A stretch of 64,000 bases of DNA from Anderseniella sp039978075. Lineage in GTDB: Bacteria; Pseudomonadota; Alphaproteobacteria; Rhizobiales; Aestuariivirgaceae. Below, piece by piece: positions 16,688 to 24,636 of the stretch. Within the stretch, counting starts at the first letter, position 1; the number at the start of each line of letters is the position of its first letter. The notes below the pieces were generated by a model. It had not been told where the DNA came from, did not search any database, and worked only from the letters and a program-made list of their open reading frames with translations. The stretch covers positions 1-64,000 of the forward strand of contig JBDWCA010000014.1 in NCBI GenBank assembly GCA_039978075.1. Reading direction: 5' to 3'. The position numbers and the translations under genes were made by a program.

Positions 16688-18289
16688 ATGTCTGACAATG
16701 CACCCAACAAGCCCGACAATCTGATTGCCAAATCTGGCCCTTTTGCGGGTATGAATGCGACCATGGCGGTTGCCTCCATGGTTATGATTCTGGCCTTTGT
16801 CGGCTATACCATCATCGATGTGGAACGCTCATCGGCCGTATTCCTGGTCGGCAAGAACTTTATAATCGGAACGATGGACTGGTTTTATGTTCTGGTTGTG
16901 AATGCCGCCTTGTTCTTCTCCCTTTGGCTTTTGTTCAGCCGATTTGGCGATGTGAAACTAGGTAAGGATGATGACGAGCCGGACTTCTCGACCTTTTCCT
17001 GGATTGCGATGCTGTTTTCAGCCGGTCTCGGATCAGGCCTGATTTACTGGGGCGTTTCGGAGCCAATGTTCCATATCCAGGGCAACCCGATTGCCGAACA
17101 AACTGGTATTGAAGCAAACTCCACAGCCGCTGCCGTCAAGGCAGTAACCGTGACAATTTTCCATTGGGGTTTCCATGGTTGGGGACTTTATGTTCTGGCA
17201 GGCCTGTGTCTGGCCTATTTTTCGTACCGCAAGGACCTGCCGCTGACACCGCGTGCAGCCCTTTACCCGATCCTGAAAGACCGGATCTATGGCCCTTGGG
17301 GTCATCTGGTCGACTTGATTGCGGTATTTGGCACGATTTTCGGTATTGCAACATCCCTTGGCCTCGGGATCACGCCGATTGCCGCAGGTATCGAACGCCT
17401 CGGACTGATGGAAAACAACCTGACCAATCAACTGATACTGGTCGCGATCATTACCGTGTTGGGAACCGCTTCTGCGGCGTCGGGTGTCGGCAAAGGGGTG
17501 CGGATACTGTCCGAGATGAACGTACTGGCAAGCCTTGGGCTGCTGATTCTGTTTCTTGTTCTTGGGCCAACGGCGTTTCTTCTGGGAGTAACCATCTCAG
17601 GAATAGGTGACTATCTGTGGAACGTCGTTCCAATGGGCTTCTGGATCAATGGAGACCCCAAGAACGAGTGGCAGAGCTGGTGGACCATTTTCTACTGGGG
17701 ATGGTGGATTGCATGGTGCCCGTTTGTGGGCATGTTTATCGCCCGCGTCTCCAAAGGGCGGACCATCCGCGAGTTCTGCATTGCCGTACTATTCGTTCCG
17801 GTTTCCGTCGTCATGATCTGGATGGGTGTATTCGGTGGAGCTGCTGCAGGCGTTGATCTGTTCTACAACGCAGGTGTTGCTGAAGCGGTCAATGATGATT
17901 ATGCCCGCGGTGTGTTCCAGACCGTAGCCGGATTTGGCTATAGCTGGTTGACCACGCCGATCTATGCCCTGATCACAGTGCTTTTGATTTCATGGTTTGT
18001 AACTTCGTCTGACTCCGGCACGCTTGTGTTATGTACGATGCTTTCCATGGGAGACGAACACCCGCCCATCAAGTTCCGCATTTTTTGGGGACTGACTGTC
18101 GGAATTGTAGCAGCCGTATTGATGCTGGCAGGAGGCTTGAGTGCCTTGCAGACAGCATCAATTGTAGCTGGTCTGCCAATTGCAGTAATCGTGCTCTTGA
18201 TGATCTATGGCATGGTGAAAACCCTGCATGAAGAACATCCGGCGCCTGAATACAAGGACAAGTACGACCTGGAATTCCTCAACAGGTAA
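16688..18289 (+). CDS. BCCT-family betaine/choline/carnitine carrier
   Basis: The 533-residue inner-membrane protein has the twelve-helix BCCT layout. The family signature appears around helices 4-8: FSAGLGSGLIYWGVSEPMFH (about 105-125), FHWGFHGWGLYVLAGL, and WTIFYWGWWIAWCPFVGMFI with the conserved Trp-rich aromatic box that coordinates quaternary ammonium substrates. VTSSDSGTLVLCTM near residue 440 is also typical. AGGGGAAGGA precedes the ATG. In this setting it most likely imports a betaine destined for demethylation by the Rieske and flavoprotein enzymes. A long hairpin terminator (18309-18340) follows. Confidence 0.95.
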   Translation: MSDNAPNKPDNLIAKSGPFAGMNATMAVASMVMILAFVGYTIIDVERSSAVFLVGKNFIIGTMDWFYVLVVNAALFFSLWLLFSRFGDVKLGKDDDEPDFSTFSWIAMLFSAGLGSGLIYWGVSEPMFHIQGNPIAEQTGIEANSTAAAVKAVTVTIFHWGFHGWGLYVLAGLCLAYFSYRKDLPLTPRAALYPILKDRIYGPWGHLVDLIAVFGTIFGIATSLGLGITPIAAGIERLGLMENNLTNQLILVAIITVLGTASAASGVGKGVRILSEMNVLASLGLLILFLVLGPTAFLLGVTISGIGDYLWNVVPMGFWINGDPKNEWQSWWTIFYWGWWIAWCPFVGMFIARVSKGRTIREFCIAVLFVPVSVVMIWMGVFGGAAAGVDLFYNAGVAEAVNDDYARGVFQTVAGFGYSWLTTPIYALITVLLISWFVTSSDSGTLVLCTMLSMGDEHPPIKFRIFWGLTVGIVAAVLMLAGGLSALQTASIVAGLPIAVIVLLMIYGMVKTLHEEHPAPEYKDKYDLEFLNR

Positions 18290-18308
18290 ATTGCGGATTG
18301 AACAAATC

Positions 18309-18340
18309 GTGTGCTTGGCCAAGAGTTTGGCCAAGCACAC
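18309..18340. terminator. Bidirectional hairpin terminator between convergent genes
   Basis: GTGTGCTTGGCCA (18309-18321) and TGGCCAAGCACAC (18328-18340) form a perfect 13-base-pair stem with a 6-base loop. It lies 20 bases after the BCCT stop and 43 bases after the end of the convergent Rieske gene. The T-run is weak on both sides (ATTTGC on the plus strand), so it may be only partly intrinsic. Confidence 0.7.
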
Positions 18341-18383
18341 ATTTGCATGGAGCATCGCCTCACGAGGATCAGAAATGGATCGG

Positions 18384-19604
18384 CTATTTCTGGATACGCT
18401 CCAGATAGCCGTGATAAAAGGTCTCGATACCCCATTCCATATTCGAGAGTGGGCCGGGCCTAAAGGCAACCGAGTTCACACCCTGCTGATTGTAACGGAT
18501 GATCCGCTCATCATCCTGGGACGTGACATCCCATAACCAGATCAGGTCTGCGATTGAATAGTCGCGGTCTTCAACGGCGTCATCGCGCACCATCCAGACA
18601 ATCTGGATATCGGTTTCCTGCAGTGCTTGCGGAACAAACCGGTATCCGACGACATAATCGGCATAGGCAAGGAAACTGTTGAGCGGACCTATCATGATAT
18701 CCGTCGCGCCGCCGTCGTAGCTGGTGAGTTCGCCTACCAGCGGCGCTACGGAGTCGCCTGACCGAGACCCGGTCTTGTAGCCGGGATAAAGCGGATACCG
18801 CCGGTAGTAGATGTCGCTGCCAAGGTCTTCTGCATCCGGGCCCGTCTCGTTCAGTTCCACCACCGGAAGACCTGCATGACGCGAACTTTGTGCCAGTGTC
18901 GACAGCAGCTCCTCGGTCATGGAGGCAGGGTCTTTCAGGCTGTGAGAGCGGGAATACTCCTTGTGCGCGGGCGCGCAGTGGTAGCACTCCAGATAGTTCT
19001 CCAGCGCCAGTTTCCAGTTGGCAGGTACCGGGTAAGACGCCGTGTGGGCGATTTTCAGGCTATCGATACCGAACGGTTTCGTAAGTGGTGCCAGCCGAGC
19101 AAGAACCGGTTCAAGGTCCGGTGGCTGATCGGAAAGACAAACAAAAATCAGGCCCTGGAAAATTTTCAGGCTGGCGGAAAACAGGCTGTAGTCCGCACGG
19201 TTGAATTCACCGTCCATTTCACGTTCGGTTCGCAGGCTGCCGTCAAGATCGTATGTCCAGGCATGGTAGGGGCATGACAGGACGGAGGTTTTCCCCGACG
19301 CCTCGAGGCAGACCCGGGAGCCGCGATGACGACAGACATTGATGTGGGCGTGGATGTCATTCTGCCGGTCTCTCACCACGACGATCGATTCGGCGCCGTA
19401 ATCAAACCGGAAGAAGTTTCCCGGCTCGGGGATCTGGCTCACATGCCCCACCCAGATCCAGTTTCGGTTCCAGAACGATTTTATGTCGTGGTCGAATACT
19501 GCCGGTGACGTGTAAAATGCACCCGGCAGTGCAAAACCGGCCTGGCGTGTTTTTGCCAGCTCCCTGACGTCGGCAAGCGCGGCTTGATCCAGTGACGTTT
19601 CCAT
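18384..19604 (-). CDS. Rieske [2Fe-2S] monooxygenase large subunit, glycine-betaine/stachydrine demethylase type (GbcA-like)
   Basis: The 406-residue protein has an N-terminal Rieske centre, CRHRG (about residue 86) and CPYHAW (about 106), and a catalytic domain with mononuclear iron ligands in ENYLECYHCAPAHKEY (about 205-222). This is the architecture of GbcA, Stc2 and carnitine monooxygenase CntA, which remove an N-methyl group as formaldehyde. ATG at 19604 has AGGAG seven bases upstream and is preferred to a TTG six codons earlier. It begins 14 bases after the flavoprotein gene in the same operon. No reductase (GbcB type) is encoded nearby, so electrons must come from a protein encoded elsewhere. 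The exact substrate (betaine, proline betaine, carnitine) is unresolved. Confidence 0.88.
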   Translation of the reverse strand: METSLDQAALADVRELAKTRQAGFALPGAFYTSPAVFDHDIKSFWNRNWIWVGHVSQIPEPGNFFRFDYGAESIVVVRDRQNDIHAHINVCRHRGSRVCLEASGKTSVLSCPYHAWTYDLDGSLRTEREMDGEFNRADYSLFSASLKIFQGLIFVCLSDQPPDLEPVLARLAPLTKPFGIDSLKIAHTASYPVPANWKLALENYLECYHCAPAHKEYSRSHSLKDPASMTEELLSTLAQSSRHAGLPVVELNETGPDAEDLGSDIYYRRYPLYPGYKTGSRSGDSVAPLVGELTSYDGGATDIMIGPLNSFLAYADYVVGYRFVPQALQETDIQIVWMVRDDAVEDRDYSIADLIWLWDVTSQDDERIIRYNQQGVNSVAFRPGPLSNMEWGIETFYHGYLERIQK

Positions 19605-19618
19605 GCTGTGGCTCCTGT

Positions 19619-21691
19619 TCAAGTGCCGGACAAGGCGGTCAGTTCCCGCCTGAACTCAGCAGCTGCAACTTCTGTCGGATCCTTCTCAAAATTACGCGCC
19701 GCCATGTGTCCTGAATAAACCGCGTCAGCGATGAGCCCGGGCGCTGCCGCGTCACCAATCAGTTCAAGTGTTGTCGGCTTGAACCCGTCCGCGCCTGCCT
19801 GCTGCAACTCGTCAAACAGCGCGGTGTGACGGCGTCTTTCGGTGACCAGAACGATAGACCCGCAATCAAGTGTTTGTGTCTGTCCGGTAAAAGTGCAAGC
19901 CACATTGCATGACCCTGCAACAATTTTCTTCAGCTGTTTATGAGGCATTATATCAACGCCCTTGTTCAGCAGTGAGGTTTGTATTCTGGTCTGTTCAAGC
20001 GTTGCCTCGGTCCAGGGCGACACCATGCTGGCAGGTGTTAGAAAAATGACCTTTATGCCCTGCACCGCAAGGTGTTCCGCAATCACGCCGGCCAGATATG
20101 CCTGGTCATCATCATAGACAACAACCGGTCCGCTCGTCGGCATGGTTCCAGACATGATGTCGTCAGGCGTGAGGATCGAAGCGCCGTCATCGATCTCAAG
20201 TGGTGCTCTGGAGCTCCTGCCGACGCCGTCGCGTCGCCAGGCTGACCCTGTTGCGATGAAGATGTTGCGGATGCCGAGCTCAGCAATGTGAGATGCGTCG
20301 AGTTTGCTGTCGAGGAATACCTGCACATTGCCGCGCTGGGAGAGGTCATAGGTCCGGTGGTCAGCCACTCTTTTCCAGGCGCCGAGACCGGGCAGGGCGG
20401 CCTCATGCAACACCCTGCCGCCAAGTTGGTCTGCTGCGTCAGCCAGCGTCACTTCATAGCCGCGTTTGGCTAATTGCATGGCGCATTCAAGACCGGCGGG
20501 TCCGCCACCCACCACGAGTGCATCCTGCTCGTGTTCCTTGGCTTCGATTTTTTCCGGATGCCAGTTGCGGCGCCATTCTTCCCCCATGGTCGGGTTCTGA
20601 GTGCAGCGGATGGGGATGCCGAAACTATCGCAGGACACGCAGATATTGCACCCGATGCACTCGCGAATTTCCTCGATCCTGTCATCCTTGATCTTGGCAG
20701 GAAGGAAGGGATCGGCAATGGACGGGCGCGCAGCCCCGATGAAATCGACAATTCCGTTCCTGACCATAGAGGCCATCATGTCCGGGGAATTCAACCGCCC
20801 GACCGCAACAACGGGTTTGGAAGTGAGTTTCTTGACGAAGTCGATGTACCCGGTCTGATAGCCGTCTTCGGGCTGGAACCTGGTTGTTGCTGAATCATTG
20901 GACCAGTCGGATACGTTCACATCCCACAGATCAGGGAGTTCGGCCAGCATCTCCACCACTTCGCGGCCTTCAGCCGATGCCTGCATGCCGGACGGCCCCA
21001 TCATTTCGTCAACCGCAAAGCGAAGTGCTACGGCGCATTCATCGCCGATCGCATCCTTTGTTTCTTCGAGCAATTCCCGCATCAAACGGGCACGGTTTTC
21101 CAGGCTGCCGCCATATTCGTCAGTGCGATCATTGTATTCTTTCAGCAGAAAGTGATGCGCCAGTGTCATGCGGTGCCCGGCATACACATAGACAATGTCA
21201 AAGCCTGCCCGTTTGGCGCGCAGCGCTGCATCCTTGTGCCATTGACGAAAGGCGCGGATGTCCGCCTTGTCCATTGCCCGTGCCTGCTTGGGGTAAATCA
21301 GGTCGACCGACATGTCGGACGGCGCCAGGACAGGCGCCCTGGACAACAGGTTGGCTGAATGATTGCCGTTGTGAACCAGTTCGATGGCCGCAAGCGAGCC
21401 TTTGTCATGAACCGCCTCGGTCATCAGGTTAAGTGCCGGGATGTCATGATCGTCCCAGATACGCTGTTCGGGATAGGGTGACAGATCGGATGACGGGTGC
21501 AGTTCTGCCTCCTCGGTGCTGACAACCGCCCAGCCGCCTTCGGCCTTCATGGCTCGCATGGCGGCATGAGCTCGCGGACGCAGATGTCCAAAACCACAAC
21601 AGTGAGGAACCTGGTAGAACCGGTTGCGTGCCGTGACCGGCCCGATTTTCACCGGCTCAAACAGTACGGAATATTTGCTGCTGTTCGTCAT
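19619..21691 (-). CDS. Trimethylamine-dehydrogenase-like flavoprotein, dimethylglycine/N-methylproline demethylase type (DgcA-like)
   Basis: The 690-residue enzyme has an N-terminal FMN-binding TIM barrel of the old-yellow-enzyme class (about 5-345; LFEPVKIGPVTARNRFYQVPH, EYGGSLENRARLMRELLEE, VVAVGRLNSPDMM), then a [4Fe-4S] cysteine cluster (ECIGCNICVSCD and IRCTQNP, about 345-368), then an FAD/ADP-binding Rossmann domain (ALVVGGGPAGLECAMQLAKR, near 390). This is the TMADH/DgcA arrangement, and the length is close to DgcA. Paired with a Rieske demethylase in one operon, it would take the second N-methyl group, for example from dimethylglycine or N-methylproline. It is divergent from the TetR gene. 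Which amine is used is inference. Confidence 0.88.
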   Translation of the reverse strand: MTNSSKYSVLFEPVKIGPVTARNRFYQVPHCCGFGHLRPRAHAAMRAMKAEGGWAVVSTEEAELHPSSDLSPYPEQRIWDDHDIPALNLMTEAVHDKGSLAAIELVHNGNHSANLLSRAPVLAPSDMSVDLIYPKQARAMDKADIRAFRQWHKDAALRAKRAGFDIVYVYAGHRMTLAHHFLLKEYNDRTDEYGGSLENRARLMRELLEETKDAIGDECAVALRFAVDEMMGPSGMQASAEGREVVEMLAELPDLWDVNVSDWSNDSATTRFQPEDGYQTGYIDFVKKLTSKPVVAVGRLNSPDMMASMVRNGIVDFIGAARPSIADPFLPAKIKDDRIEEIRECIGCNICVSCDSFGIPIRCTQNPTMGEEWRRNWHPEKIEAKEHEQDALVVGGGPAGLECAMQLAKRGYEVTLADAADQLGGRVLHEAALPGLGAWKRVADHRTYDLSQRGNVQVFLDSKLDASHIAELGIRNIFIATGSAWRRDGVGRSSRAPLEIDDGASILTPDDIMSGTMPTSGPVVVYDDDQAYLAGVIAEHLAVQGIKVIFLTPASMVSPWTEATLEQTRIQTSLLNKGVDIMPHKQLKKIVAGSCNVACTFTGQTQTLDCGSIVLVTERRRHTALFDELQQAGADGFKPTTLELIGDAAAPGLIADAVYSGHMAARNFEKDPTEVAAAEFRRELTALSGT

Positions 21692-21801
21692 GCATGGACT
21701 CCGTTTTACCGGGACTGGATATTCTCAATCTCGTGGTTTGCAAAACTTATGGACATGCATTCATTTTATGCTGCAATTGCGATGCCGAGTCAATTCATTG
21801 T

Positions 21802-22533
21802 ATGATTATGGACGAACGATCAGGTCAATTTAACTACCGGGCAAGCAGTAAGTTGGACAGCACACAAAACCTGCGATCAGAGGATCGGCAAACACGTCGG
21901 TATTCCAGCGAAGACAGCCGCCGTCTGCTGATCGAAGCAACGCTTGAGTCAATTGTGGCGGTTGGTTTTTCAAGCACATCGGTGAGCGAGATCGTTACCC
22001 GTGCAAATCTGTCTCGCGGCATGGTTCATCTGTACTTCAACAACAAGGATGCACTGCTGGTTGCTGCCGCGCAGCATTCTGCGGAAGCCTATTACAACAC
22101 TGTGTCTGAACGGTTGGAAACCGCAGGCTCAAGCCCGCAGGAAATTCTGGAAACGGTTGTCCTGAGTGATCTGGGGGAGGAACTGCTCAATGAACGGTCC
22201 ATAAAAGTCTGGTTTGCGTTTCGTGGTGAAGCTCATGCAAACCAGGCCATCGGCCAGTTCAGCGATACGCGTGATGATTACCTGCGCGACATGATTTTCA
22301 ATGCGTTCCTCGAGATAGGAACAGCGCAGCAGGTGGACGAACCGGGCAAGCTCGCAAGAGATGCAACCCATGGTACGCTGGCCCTGTTGGAAGGCATGTG
22401 GACGGATTACCTGCTGCATCCGGATTCCTTCAGCCGAGCATCAGCGGCACGCATCATATTCCGGTTTCTATCAGCACTGTTCCCGCAGCATTTCAACCTT
22501 GACGGTGCGATCGTGAAACGGGATTTGCCGTGA
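21802..22533 (+). CDS. TetR/AcrR-family transcriptional regulator
   Basis: The 243-residue protein starts at ATG 21802 (or ATG 21808); an earlier in-frame ATG at 21694 would add a cysteine-rich stretch that does not look like protein. The helix-turn-helix lies at about 30-75, with RRLLIEATLESIVAVGFSST followed by VSEIVTRANLSRGMVHLYF and NNKDALLVAAA, close in pattern to BetI-type regulators. A C-terminal ligand domain follows, including WTDYLLHPDSFSRASAARII. It diverges from the DgcA-like gene with 110 bases between starts, the usual arrangement for a repressor of the demethylase operon. The ligand is unknown. Confidence 0.88.
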   Translation: MIMDERSGQFNYRASSKLDSTQNLRSEDRQTRRYSSEDSRRLLIEATLESIVAVGFSSTSVSEIVTRANLSRGMVHLYFNNKDALLVAAAQHSAEAYYNTVSERLETAGSSPQEILETVVLSDLGEELLNERSIKVWFAFRGEAHANQAIGQFSDTRDDYLRDMIFNAFLEIGTAQQVDEPGKLARDATHGTLALLEGMWTDYLLHPDSFSRASAARIIFRFLSALFPQHFNLDGAIVKRDLP

Positions 22534-22587
22534 CATCGTTGCAAATATCCGGATAGGCATCCCGGATCCGGATCTGCATGTATCCGG

Positions 22588-22983
22588 TCACTCCCGGTTT
22601 CCAAGATTATTCAGCTTGCTGTTTCCGAGCAGTGCCAACAGCATTGCCCGGCCTGTTTTAAGTATCGGATACAGAAACCTCGATAAGGTTTTTGATCTGA
22701 AAATCAGGAAGTTCATCTTGTTGAACACGCCGGTTCCGGTGCTCAAGAGAGCCAATGTATGGATTGCATCTGCACCGTGATAAAATCGATCACCGATCTT
22801 GAGTACGAAGCCTTCGTCCATATCAAGGTTCAGCGCATTGATTTCCTGCACGATCGGCGGATTGTCTCGCGCATTCAGAAGTTCGAAAGTTCCCGCAGCC
22901 TGTTTGATCGACAGGTGTTGCGTGTAGTTGCGGCAGACCGGGCAATCGCCATCATAAACAAGGGTGATTGCAGGAGGTGTCAT
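22588..22983 (-). CDS. DCC-family thiol-disulfide oxidoreductase-like protein (DUF393)
   Basis: The 131-residue protein has the defining N-terminal motif TLVYDGDCPVCRNYTQHL with the DxDCxxC arrangement, then EGFVLKIGDRFYHGADAIHTLALLS, both hallmarks of the DUF393/DCC family. A short hydrophobic C-terminal region (FLYPILKTGRAMLLALLG) could associate with the membrane. Its start overlaps the stop of the preceding gene by four bases, so it is translationally coupled to a membrane protein. DCC proteins have a thioredoxin-like fold but their reactions are mostly unknown. Confidence 0.85.
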   Translation of the reverse strand: MTPPAITLVYDGDCPVCRNYTQHLSIKQAAGTFELLNARDNPPIVQEINALNLDMDEGFVLKIGDRFYHGADAIHTLALLSTGTGVFNKMNFLIFRSKTLSRFLYPILKTGRAMLLALLGNSKLNNLGNRE

Positions 22984-23498
22984 GGTCTCAGCTCGGTTTT
23001 CCCTCGGAATGATTTACCGCATACTTTGGCAGCATAATCAAACGTGTTTTTTCCGGTCCAGCGAGTTTCGAGAATTGCATGCGGCAGGCGCTCGACCCGG
23101 ATAGGGTCTCTCAGAAACTTTCTTTCCGTCACAATAAATCTTATGGGAACGCCGATAAATCTGGGGTTGTTTTTGAGAAATGTCTGTACAGAAGCCACTG
23201 TTATAGGTTGGCAGCGGAAAACGAAAAAATTGTTCTGGTGGGCTAGCGTGGCAATATCCTTTTTGGTCACGGTTATCTCAAGTCCGGCAAAGCGTCTGTC
23301 GAACAGAAACGGTACAGGTCTGGGATGCACTGTAGTGTACATGCCATAGCCGCCAAGCTTCCATGGGTTTATCAACTCACGCGATACGAGGTTCAAATGT
23401 ATGACGATCCATACCGTATGCAGCGCGATCAATCCCAGAAGGATACTTTTATGAACAGACCAACCGCCCGGTTTTGAGAATGGGAGTTCATAAGACAT
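22980..23498 (-). CDS. Uncharacterised membrane-anchored protein, middle gene of the DCC operon
   Basis: The 172-residue protein has one clear N-terminal membrane helix (about 18-38, SILLGLIALHTVWIVIHLNL), followed by a soluble domain beginning VSRELINPWKLGGYGMYTTVHPRP. Only the ATG at 23498 gives a sensible N-terminus; the upstream frame lies inside the neighbouring gene. It overlaps both neighbours (11 bases with the upstream membrane protein, four with the DCC gene), so the three products are likely made together. I do not recognise a family. The conserved look of the WKLGGYGMYT region suggests a genuine domain rather than decay. Confidence 0.7.
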   Translation of the reverse strand: MSYELPFSKPGGWSVHKSILLGLIALHTVWIVIHLNLVSRELINPWKLGGYGMYTTVHPRPVPFLFDRRFAGLEITVTKKDIATLAHQNNFFVFRCQPITVASVQTFLKNNPRFIGVPIRFIVTERKFLRDPIRVERLPHAILETRWTGKNTFDYAAKVCGKSFRGKTELRP

Positions 23499-24330
23499 AT
23501 TGAACAAACTTCCCGATGCCGTGCAAATCAATCAGCAACAGCGCGCCGCAGACGACAAAAAGCCCGTAAGACATACCCACCCTGAAGGCGACGCAGAGCA
23601 AGGCGATGTTCAGAACCTGAAAATTCATCTCATCAGCATACAGTCCGGCACCAAGCAGAAAGCCAACTTCAACCACCAGGAACAATAGAGAACGCACACC
23701 TGCCAGCAATAGCAAGCCAACACCAATTTGCCACACGACAATGAAGCTGCCCAGGAACTTGTGCCAGCCGCAAGGGTCGTAAAGCGAGTCTGCAGGGCAG
23801 AGAACGTGAAACATGCTTTCGGTAGTCGAGCCAAAATGGCTCAGAAAAGCGATGTACGACCCATCAAGATAAGTGCCGGCAAGAAGCTTTTGGGCGGCAG
23901 CGCCGAGCATGACTACACCGAGAGTGACCCGAAGATAATCTGCGTATAGAGGCTGCTCCCACCATTTTGAAAACAGTATTGCGAGCGGTATCGTCCAGAC
24001 AGCGAGCCAGCTGTGATTTGCCGGTGCGGCCCAGGCGGTGAAGATGTTATAAAGAAAGAATGCACAAAAGACAGCAATTGCGATCCGGCTGTACTTTTCG
24101 GTCAGTGTTGCGGCCAGGGCAATGACTGCACCTACGGTCAAAACGGTCCAAGAAAACCAATGCAAATTACTTGGCTTGAACCAGTCCTGAGTTTGTTCGA
24201 AACACACCGACAGCATTGCCGTCATCAGCGCCAACCGGATGTACTTGCCAATGTCCTCGTCAGGCTTGACGACTGGAACAGGCATCAAGAAATCCGCAAA
24301 TCTTGGAAAAGTCAGCCCTTGTACGTTCAT
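23488..24330 (-). CDS. Polytopic membrane protein of unknown function, first gene of the DCC operon
   Basis: The 280-residue protein has about six to eight hydrophobic helices (for example WTVLTVGAVIALAATL, IAIAVFCAFFLYNIF, WLAVWTIPLAILF, LGSFIVVWQIGVGLLLLAGV, and the C-terminal YGLFVVCGALLLI). Its pairing with a DCC protein recalls HTTM-type membrane proteins, some of which resemble vitamin K-dependent carboxylases, but I cannot confirm that homology. PCGWHKFLG and YLDGSYIAFLSHFGS are residues that could be tested for conservation. It starts the three-gene minus-strand operon. Confidence 0.75.
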   Translation of the reverse strand: MNVQGLTFPRFADFLMPVPVVKPDEDIGKYIRLALMTAMLSVCFEQTQDWFKPSNLHWFSWTVLTVGAVIALAATLTEKYSRIAIAVFCAFFLYNIFTAWAAPANHSWLAVWTIPLAILFSKWWEQPLYADYLRVTLGVVMLGAAAQKLLAGTYLDGSYIAFLSHFGSTTESMFHVLCPADSLYDPCGWHKFLGSFIVVWQIGVGLLLLAGVRSLLFLVVEVGFLLGAGLYADEMNFQVLNIALLCVAFRVGMSYGLFVVCGALLLIDLHGIGKFVQYVL

Positions 24331-24636
24331 TGCCCACTTGCTCTGTGCTGTTTCCTAACGCCGCCTACTCAATAACGGACAAACGCACGCGGAACAATCA
24401 CATGTCGTGCAGGTTGTGGATTGACCGTTCCGAGCGGAGAAAAGCTGCAGGTGATCGTAATTTTCCGGACAAGTTTCCAGCCTGGCGATTCCAGACAGCG
24501 AGGCCGGATCTCGGTGGGGTGTCAGGCAGGCTGCATCGATGGACTTGATTGCTGTAATCGGCAGACCATCGACGTGATTGTTCTCAATGGACGCCAGTTC
24601 GCCGGGAACTTCGCTCTTCCAAGTATTATTTTGGCG
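24331..24636. other. 306-base gap upstream of the DCC operon and downstream of the SEL1 gene
   Basis: I see no gene here. Short frames on both strands lack ribosome binding sites and have no protein-like composition. TCGATGG and CCATCGA form a 7-base inverted repeat around 24536-24572. The region must hold the promoter of the DCC operon and the end of the SEL1 transcript, but neither is clear. Confidence 0.4.

Noticed and set aside
21694..21801. Longer TetR protein starting at ATG 21694
   Set aside because: The added 36 residues are cysteine-rich and unlike any TetR N-terminus, and the start would lie two bases from the divergent gene's start codon, leaving no room for a ribosome binding site.
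22541..22590. Repeated ATCCGGAT words between the TetR and DCC genes as a terminator
   Set aside because: The words are short and self-complementary, can pair in several ways, and no stable single stem or T-run results.
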